Positions 23,654 through 27,652 of a stretch of 27,652 nt of DNA are shown here, piece by piece. Origin of the DNA: an uncultured bacterium (GTDB taxonomy: Bacteria; Bacillota; Clostridia; Peptostreptococcales; Anaerovoracaceae); NCBI GenBank assembly GCA_905214195.1, contig CAJMLH010000028.1, positions 1 through 27,652 on the forward strand. Reading direction: 5' to 3'. The notes under the pieces are model-generated. The model had not been told where the DNA came from, did no database searches, and was given only the letters and a program-made list of their open reading frames with translations. Made by a program: the position numbers and the translations under genes. Position 1 is the first letter of the stretch; every line of letters begins with the position of its first letter.

Positions 23654-24646
23654 ATGAGAAAATTTATTGAAATGTATGTTATCGGTATCGACCACGGATA
23701 CGGAAATATGAAGACGGCGAACTGTTGTTTTAAGACTGGGCTTCTTTCCTACGATGCCGAGCCGCTGTTTACGGGAGATATGCTCGTTTATGGCGGTAAG
23801 TATTATCTAATCGGAGAAGGACACAAGGAGTTCCTTCCCGATAAAATCCGTGATGAGGATTATTATATTCTCACACTCGTAGCTATCGCAAAGGAGCTTC
23901 AGCGTGAAAAACTGACCGAAGCAAAGGTTATTATCGCCGCAGGCTTACCCCTGACTTGGACAAGCGGACAGAAAAAAGACTTTGCCGCCTATCTCAGCAA
24001 GAACAAAGAGGTCTGCTTCACCTATCAAAAGGTGGACTATCATATCACGGTTGAGGGTGTCCGTATCTATCCGCAGGGGTACGCCGCCATTGCCGACTTT
24101 GCTACCACAATGAACGGTGTCAATATGGTTGCGGATATTGGGAATGGCACGATGAATGTTCTGTATATGATAAACGGCAGACCGCAGGCGGGAAAAATGT
24201 ATACCGAGAAGTTCGGCACTTATCAGTGTACCCTTGCGGTGCGGGAAATGTTTATGCAGAAAACTCAGCGTGAGATCAACGATGCCATTATTGAGGAAGT
24301 GCTTATTACGGGTGTGTCAAATATCGCTCCCGCCGATCAGAAAATCATCCGAGCCATTGCAACGGAATATGTAAAAGATATTTTCCGCAGACTCCGTGAG
24401 CACGGTTATGACGAGGGTACGATGATGCTGTATATCACCGGTGGCGGCGGTGGCAGCATCGCCTGCCGCAGTAGCGGTTACGGCAGAACTGACCGAAGAA
24501 CAGAAAGCGGAGAACGCCAAAAATATCCTTGCGGATTTAGAAATGTTCGGCTGAGCCAAGAAAGCCGATTTTGGCTCAAAAGAGCATTTTTACCGCATCT
24601 GCTGTGTCAAAGTGGCTCAATGCACCAAATCAAGAGAATGGTATAA
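23654..24646 (+). CDS. ParM/StbA-like actin-fold segregation protein, truncated and frameshifted at the 3' end
   Basis: ParM-type proteins polymerise to separate copies of plasmids and circularised elements. The first 265 residues are good actin-like sequence: IDHGYGNMKTANC (phosphate loop 1, about residues 11-23), AAGLPLTWTSGQ near 97-108, ADIGNGTMNVLYM near 162-174 (phosphate 2), and ITGGGGG near 261-267 (adenosine site). The last 60 or so residues are Arg/Ser-rich and unlike the family. In the next frame the same DNA reads as the tail of another protein. The usual ParM C-terminal helices are therefore missing, probably by a deletion ending in the GGCGGCGGTGGC stretch. An AAAGGAG site precedes the ATG. 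Likely non-functional. Confidence 0.7.
   Translation: MRKFIEMYVIGIDHGYGNMKTANCCFKTGLLSYDAEPLFTGDMLVYGGKYYLIGEGHKEFLPDKIRDEDYYILTLVAIAKELQREKLTEAKVIIAAGLPLTWTSGQKKDFAAYLSKNKEVCFTYQKVDYHITVEGVRIYPQGYAAIADFATTMNGVNMVADIGNGTMNVLYMINGRPQAGKMYTEKFGTYQCTLAVREMFMQKTQREINDAIIEEVLITGVSNIAPADQKIIRAIATEYVKDIFRRLREHGYDEGTMMLYITGGGGGSIACRSSGYGRTDRRTESGERQKYPCGFRNVRLSQESRFWLKRAFLPHLLCQSGSMHQIKRMV
24441..24554 (+). pseudogene. 3' remnant of a lost gene after parM, perhaps ParR-like
   Basis: In frame +1 relative to parM the sequence reads an Ala/Val-rich linker (VAAVAASPAAVAVTAEL) and then TEEQKAENAKNILADLEMFG and a TGA at 24552-24554. This is a natural-looking helical C-terminus without a start. Its place and form fit the end of the small ParR-type adaptor that normally follows parM. 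The ParR identity is inferred from context only. Confidence 0.5.
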
Positions 24647-24843
24647 CTGTGAGCTTCGCTCCCTCACGGTGCAAGTCACAGAAAACAGACGAATACCACC
24701 TACGGTGTGTGTCTTACACCGTAACAAGCAGGGACTTTGTGTGCCAAAGTCCCAATCAAAAGCCGCAGATTTTCTTGCGGCTTTGCTCTTTGGGGGCTTA
24801 CCACCCCCCCCAATCCCCCGGAAAGAAGAGATGATATGATATT
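24555..24843 (+). other. Hairpin-rich intergenic region, candidate origin of transfer (oriT)
   Basis: This gap just before mobC contains three inverted repeats in a row: GGGACTTTG/CAAAGTCCC (24731-24753, 9 bp perfect, 5-base loop), AAAGCCGCA/TGCGGCTTT (24759-24784, 9 bp perfect, 8-base loop) and GGGGG with a CCCCCCC run (24792-24810). A second C run follows at 24815-24819. Upstream is a GTGAG/CTCAC repeat near 24650-24667. Position next to mobC and relaxase and the density of repeats are typical of oriT. The second hairpin could also act as a terminator. Overlapping ORFs here have no convincing starts. Confidence 0.5.
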
Positions 24844-25119
24844 ATGGGGAAAGATATACGAATTGCCGTGCGTGTCACGGCAAGAGAAAAAGAAAAAATG
24901 CAAACAAAAGCCCGAAAGTGCGGGCTTTCAACAACTGAATATGTAAAGCAAAGAGCGTTAGGGTACGAGCCGAGAGGTATTCCACCTGACGCTCTTTTTC
25001 TTTGCCTTGAAAAGCTCGGTGAGCTTGCAGATAAAGCGAGTTCGCCGGAACTGGATATAGAAATCCGAACTGTACTGAAAGAAATTACAGCAGCTTTTCT
25101 ATTGCCGGGAAAGGGGTGA
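24844..25119 (+). CDS. MobC-like relaxosome accessory protein
   Basis: The 91-aa basic protein begins MGKDIRIAVRVTAREKEKMQ, the beta strand and first helix of a ribbon-helix-helix fold, and continues with KCGLSTTEYVKQRALGYEP, as in MobC proteins that bind oriT and help the relaxase nick. The C-terminal half is helical (DALFLCLEKLGELADKA). Only a weak AGAAGAGATG ribosome binding site is present. It lies between the candidate oriT and the relaxase gene, with 6 bases to the latter. Confidence 0.8.
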   Translation: MGKDIRIAVRVTAREKEKMQTKARKCGLSTTEYVKQRALGYEPRGIPPDALFLCLEKLGELADKASSPELDIEIRTVLKEITAAFLLPGKG

Positions 25120-25125
25120 TGTATT

Positions 25126-26490
25126 TTGGCTGTTACTGGGTTCTGGCCTATATACAAAAACCTAAAAGCAACGCTTGACTATGCCGACAATCCCGACAAG
25201 ACCACTGCAAGAGAATATCTTGACGATGATTTGTATGCGGCGCTTTCTTACGCTGAAAACGATAATAAGACCGACCGTAAAATGTATGTGGGCGGTATAA
25301 ACTGCTCCAAGCAGAATGCCTATGTCGAAATGATTGCTGTACAACATCGGTTTGGACTTCGTGGCAAAGTTGTCGGGTATCACGGAATACAGAGTTTTAA
25401 GACAGGTGAGGTTACACCGGAGCAGGCATTTGAAATCGGAAAAGCAACCGCCCGAAAGATGTGGGGCGATAGGTATCAGGTGCTTGTGACCGTTCACCTG
25501 AACACCGAAAATGCGCATTGCCATTTTGTTGTAAACCCCGTTTCATTTAAGGACGGTACAAAATTTCAAAACAAAATCGGCGATCACAAGGAGCTTCGCC
25601 GTGTGTCGGATGAGATGTGTCGGGAGCACGGTCTTTCTGTTCTTGAAAACAGTAGCTTCTACGGAGGACACAAAAAGGACTATTGGCGGCACAAGTCAGG
25701 CAAGAAAACGCATCGGGACTATATCCGTGAGGATGTGGAATACTGCTTATCTTTTGCAACCACTCCGAGAGAGTTTGAAAATCAACTTTATGCGCTCGGA
25801 TATACGCTTGACCCCGTGCGGTTTTCCGTGAAAGCAAAGCACTGGGAGCGCTCTGTTAGGCTTGCAAATATCGGTTTTACAAAAGAAATCGTACAAGCAC
25901 AGTTGGATAAAAACGCCGAGAACAGATACCGCCTGTTCACTTTGGAATACCGTCCGCCTTACAGACCGAAAAAGTTTCCTTTGGAAAACGAACTGCGAAA
26001 GCTTGATTTTGCAATTGACCACAGCTACGATGCGGCAACTGTTTTAGTAGATACGATTTTCTATCTCGTTATAACAGTAATCCAAATTGCCGCCGAGATT
26101 GCCGATTTAATGCTGTTGTCGCCTGATTTAAGGGCGGCGAAAAAGGATTTGAAAGAGCTTGTAGCAGATTACCGATTTATGAAGGAACAGAATATTCACA
26201 CCGTAGCCGATTTGCAAACCAACATCGACGAAAGCAAAGCACAATTATCCGATTTGGAGCGTAAGCGCAAAACACTCGGCAACCGTATCCGCCGTCCGAA
26301 ATCGCCGGAGGATGAGAACCAAAACAAAGAGCGCCGCAAAGAAATTTCCAAACAAATGAAGCCTGTCCGTGAAAGGCTTCGCCGTGCGGAGAAGATTTTG
26401 GAGAAGTTTCCGCACTTATACGAATTATTAAAACAAGAGCACGAGCTTGAGAGAAAAGCCCGTGCGAGATATTTAGATAGGAGTAGATGA
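25126..26490 (+). CDS. MobA/VirD2-type relaxase
   Basis: The relaxase nicks oriT and leads the transferred strand in conjugation. The 454-aa protein has an N-terminal relaxase domain with the candidate active Tyr in ATLDYADNPDKT (about residues 17-28) and the histidine motif HLNTENAHCHFVVNP (about residues 125-139). The C-terminal third is a long charged coiled coil (about 350-445) likely involved in partner or DNA contacts. TTG at 25126 is the start, with GGGGTGATG about 8 bases upstream; no better start is near. The end overlaps the first possible parB start (ATGA), so translation is coupled. It appears full length. Confidence 0.88.
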   Translation: MAVTGFWPIYKNLKATLDYADNPDKTTAREYLDDDLYAALSYAENDNKTDRKMYVGGINCSKQNAYVEMIAVQHRFGLRGKVVGYHGIQSFKTGEVTPEQAFEIGKATARKMWGDRYQVLVTVHLNTENAHCHFVVNPVSFKDGTKFQNKIGDHKELRRVSDEMCREHGLSVLENSSFYGGHKKDYWRHKSGKKTHRDYIREDVEYCLSFATTPREFENQLYALGYTLDPVRFSVKAKHWERSVRLANIGFTKEIVQAQLDKNAENRYRLFTLEYRPPYRPKKFPLENELRKLDFAIDHSYDAATVLVDTIFYLVITVIQIAAEIADLMLLSPDLRAAKKDLKELVADYRFMKEQNIHTVADLQTNIDESKAQLSDLERKRKTLGNRIRRPKSPEDENQNKERRKEISKQMKPVRERLRRAEKILEKFPHLYELLKQEHELERKARARYLDRSR

Positions 26491-26492
26491 AA

Positions 26493-27357
26493 ATGAAAAA
26501 TACTATGAAAAAACCGGTTAATATTCCGGTTTCAAAGCTTCGCCCGTTTGAGGGGCATCCGTTTAAGGTTAAGGACGATGAGGAAATGAACACTCTGATC
26601 GAAAGTGTGCAGACGCAAGGAATTCTTTCACCGCTGATTGTCCGACCGATTGAAAACACAGATGAATATGAGGTGATAAGCGGACACCGCCGCTTACACG
26701 CCGCAGTTAAGGCAGGAGCCACAGAAGTCCCTGCCTTAGTTGTTTCCCTTGACCGTGATGCAGCGGCTATTGTGCTTGTGGACAGCAACCTACACCGAGA
26801 GCATATTTTACCGTCTGAAAAAGCCTTTGCTTACAAGATGAAACTTGAAGCAATGAAGCATCAGGGGTGGCGAACTGATCTAACTTCGACACAAGTTGTG
26901 TCGAAGTCCCGCACGGATGAAATGGTGGGCGTCGATAACGGAGATAGTCGTGAGCAAGTACGCCGATATATCCGTCTTACAAACCTTATCCCCGAAATTC
27001 TGCAATATGTGGATGACGGGCGTATCGCTTTCACTCCCGCCGTTGAGCTTTCTTATCTCAACGAGCAGGAACAGTATGACCTGTTGGAACAGATGGAGCT
27101 AAACGATTGCACTCCGTCACTCTCTCAGGCTTGCCGCTTTAAGAAAATGAGTGCGGAGCAAGGTCTGCCCCCCCGAAATCATTGCCGCTGTTATGAGCGA
27201 GGAAAAAGCAAATCAGCGAGAGATGTTTAAGGTGCCGATGGAGCGTATTCGCCAATATATCCCTAACGCCAACGCAAAGCAGGCTGAGGATTTTGTTTTG
27301 AAGGCTTGCGAGCATTACCGCCGATATCTGCTTCGACAGCGTGACCGAGAACGATGA
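26493..27357 (+). pseudogene. ParB-like partition protein, frameshifted at a C7 run
   Basis: The first 220 residues are ParB-type: VSKLRPFEGHPFKV, the nucleotide-binding EYEVISGHRRLHAA (about residues 49-62), SNLHREHILPSEKAFAY, and a helix-turn-helix near SREQVRRYIRLTNLI. After seven C at 27168-27174 the frame becomes foreign and stops at 27230. With six C, the reading continues LPPEIIAAVMSEEKANQRE ... FVLKACEHYRRYLLRQ to a stop at 27357, the natural C-terminus of these element ParB proteins. The ATG at 26493 has AGGAG 9 bases upstream; the ATG at 26487 is only 3 bases from that site. As written, the gene gives a shortened protein with about 20 wrong residues. A sequencing error or phase variation is possible. 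Confidence 0.75.
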
Positions 27358-27366
27358 GGTGAGCCT

Positions 27367-27564
27367 ATGAAGAAATATTCCAAGATTGATTATACCAAGG
27401 TAGAGTTACCCGAAGAACTGCTCACTTCTTTTGCGAAAGCCTTAGCACCTGAGATCAGAAAATTTTATGACAGTGATGAGGGTAAAGCCTACTTTGAAAA
27501 ATGGTTAGCGAAACACCCTGAATACGATGAACGGACACCCGATGCAACTGTATCGGGTGTCTGA
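27367..27564 (+). CDS. Small conserved element protein (65 aa)
   Basis: GAGGTGAG lies about 5 bases before the ATG. The charged soluble protein begins MKKYSKIDYTKVELPEELL and has KALAPEIRKFYDSDEGKAY and WLAKHPEYDERTP. I recognise the pattern as a companion of parB in clostridial conjugative elements, without a known function. It starts 9 bases after the restored parB stop, which supports the longer ParB reading. Confidence 0.7.
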   Translation: MKKYSKIDYTKVELPEELLTSFAKALAPEIRKFYDSDEGKAYFEKWLAKHPEYDERTPDATVSGV

Positions 27565-27633
27565 ATTTTCGCACATTCGACAGCAAATAAAGGAGGATTA
27601 TAATTATGTATAGAAAGAATTGGAGGATCACAG

Positions 27634-27652
27634 ATGAATGTTGTAATATACG
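27634..27652 (+). CDS. Start of a probable serine recombinase (cut by window edge)
   Basis: Only six codons are visible: MNVVIY. Many large serine recombinases of clostridial elements begin MNVVIYARYSS or similar. GGAGG sits about 9 bases upstream. A second possible start (ATG 27606, after AGGAGG) opens a different frame, so the assignment is tentative. It would be the integrase of the element. Confidence 0.4.

Noticed and set aside
24571..24839. Overlapping ORFs of 75-87 aa between parM and mobC
   Set aside because: They cover the hairpins and C runs of the candidate oriT and lack ribosome binding sites.

Overview
The window looks like a chromosomal segment of a low-GC Gram-positive anaerobe of the class Clostridia, followed by the left part of an integrated mobile element. 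The genus cannot be fixed from the sequence. The evidence for the class is AGGAGG-type ribosome binding sites, heavy use of ATA (Ile) and AGA (Arg) codons in the first 10 kb, a tmRNA tag of the form AKKNNNFAPMALAA, and Firmicutes-type versions of UvrA, class II aldolase and signal peptidase.

Region 1 (1-10.6 kb, host backbone). The order is: the 3' part of uvrA; nicotinate phosphoribosyltransferase; an NlpC/P60-like protein; about 500 bases of unexplained intergenic DNA; class II fructose-bisphosphate aldolase (minus strand); a divergent pair of small unknown proteins; a membrane-anchored protein with only the LysM-like domain of MltG (minus strand); an RluA-family pseudouridine synthase; signal peptidase I; a second signal-peptidase-like protein without the usual catalytic Lys; smpB; and the tmRNA gene ssrA, which has a good promoter. 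SmpB and tmRNA are partners in ribosome rescue.

Region 2 (about 10.6 kb to the right edge, mobile element). Directly after the tmRNA CCA end the codon use changes to more CGC/CGT Arg and ATC/ATT Ile, and the genes become typical of clostridial integrative elements. A small conserved protein and TnpV come first. A complete high-affinity potassium uptake locus follows on the minus strand, kdpF-A-B-C ... kdpD-kdpE, with a decayed CBS-domain/CorA fusion between kdpC and kdpD. A 64-aa membrane protein precedes the operon, and three perfect 11-bp tandem repeats lie just upstream of kdpF; these are a good candidate KdpE operator. KdpD and KdpE form the sensor kinase/response regulator pair expected to control KdpFABC.

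Region 3 (21-27.6 kb, maintenance and transfer). A sigma-like protein and a zinc-finger protein (probably DUF6076) form a minus-strand operon with a strong promoter. The plus-strand genes are a Cys-rich VLP protein with a structured leader, ParM (truncated and joined out of frame to another gene's tail), a hairpin-rich candidate oriT, MobC, a MobA/VirD2-type relaxase, ParB (frameshifted at a run of seven C), a small unknown protein, and the first codons of what is probably a serine recombinase. Damage to parM, parB and the CBS/CorA unit, beside intact kdp genes, suggests that the segregation functions are decaying while the potassium cargo is kept.
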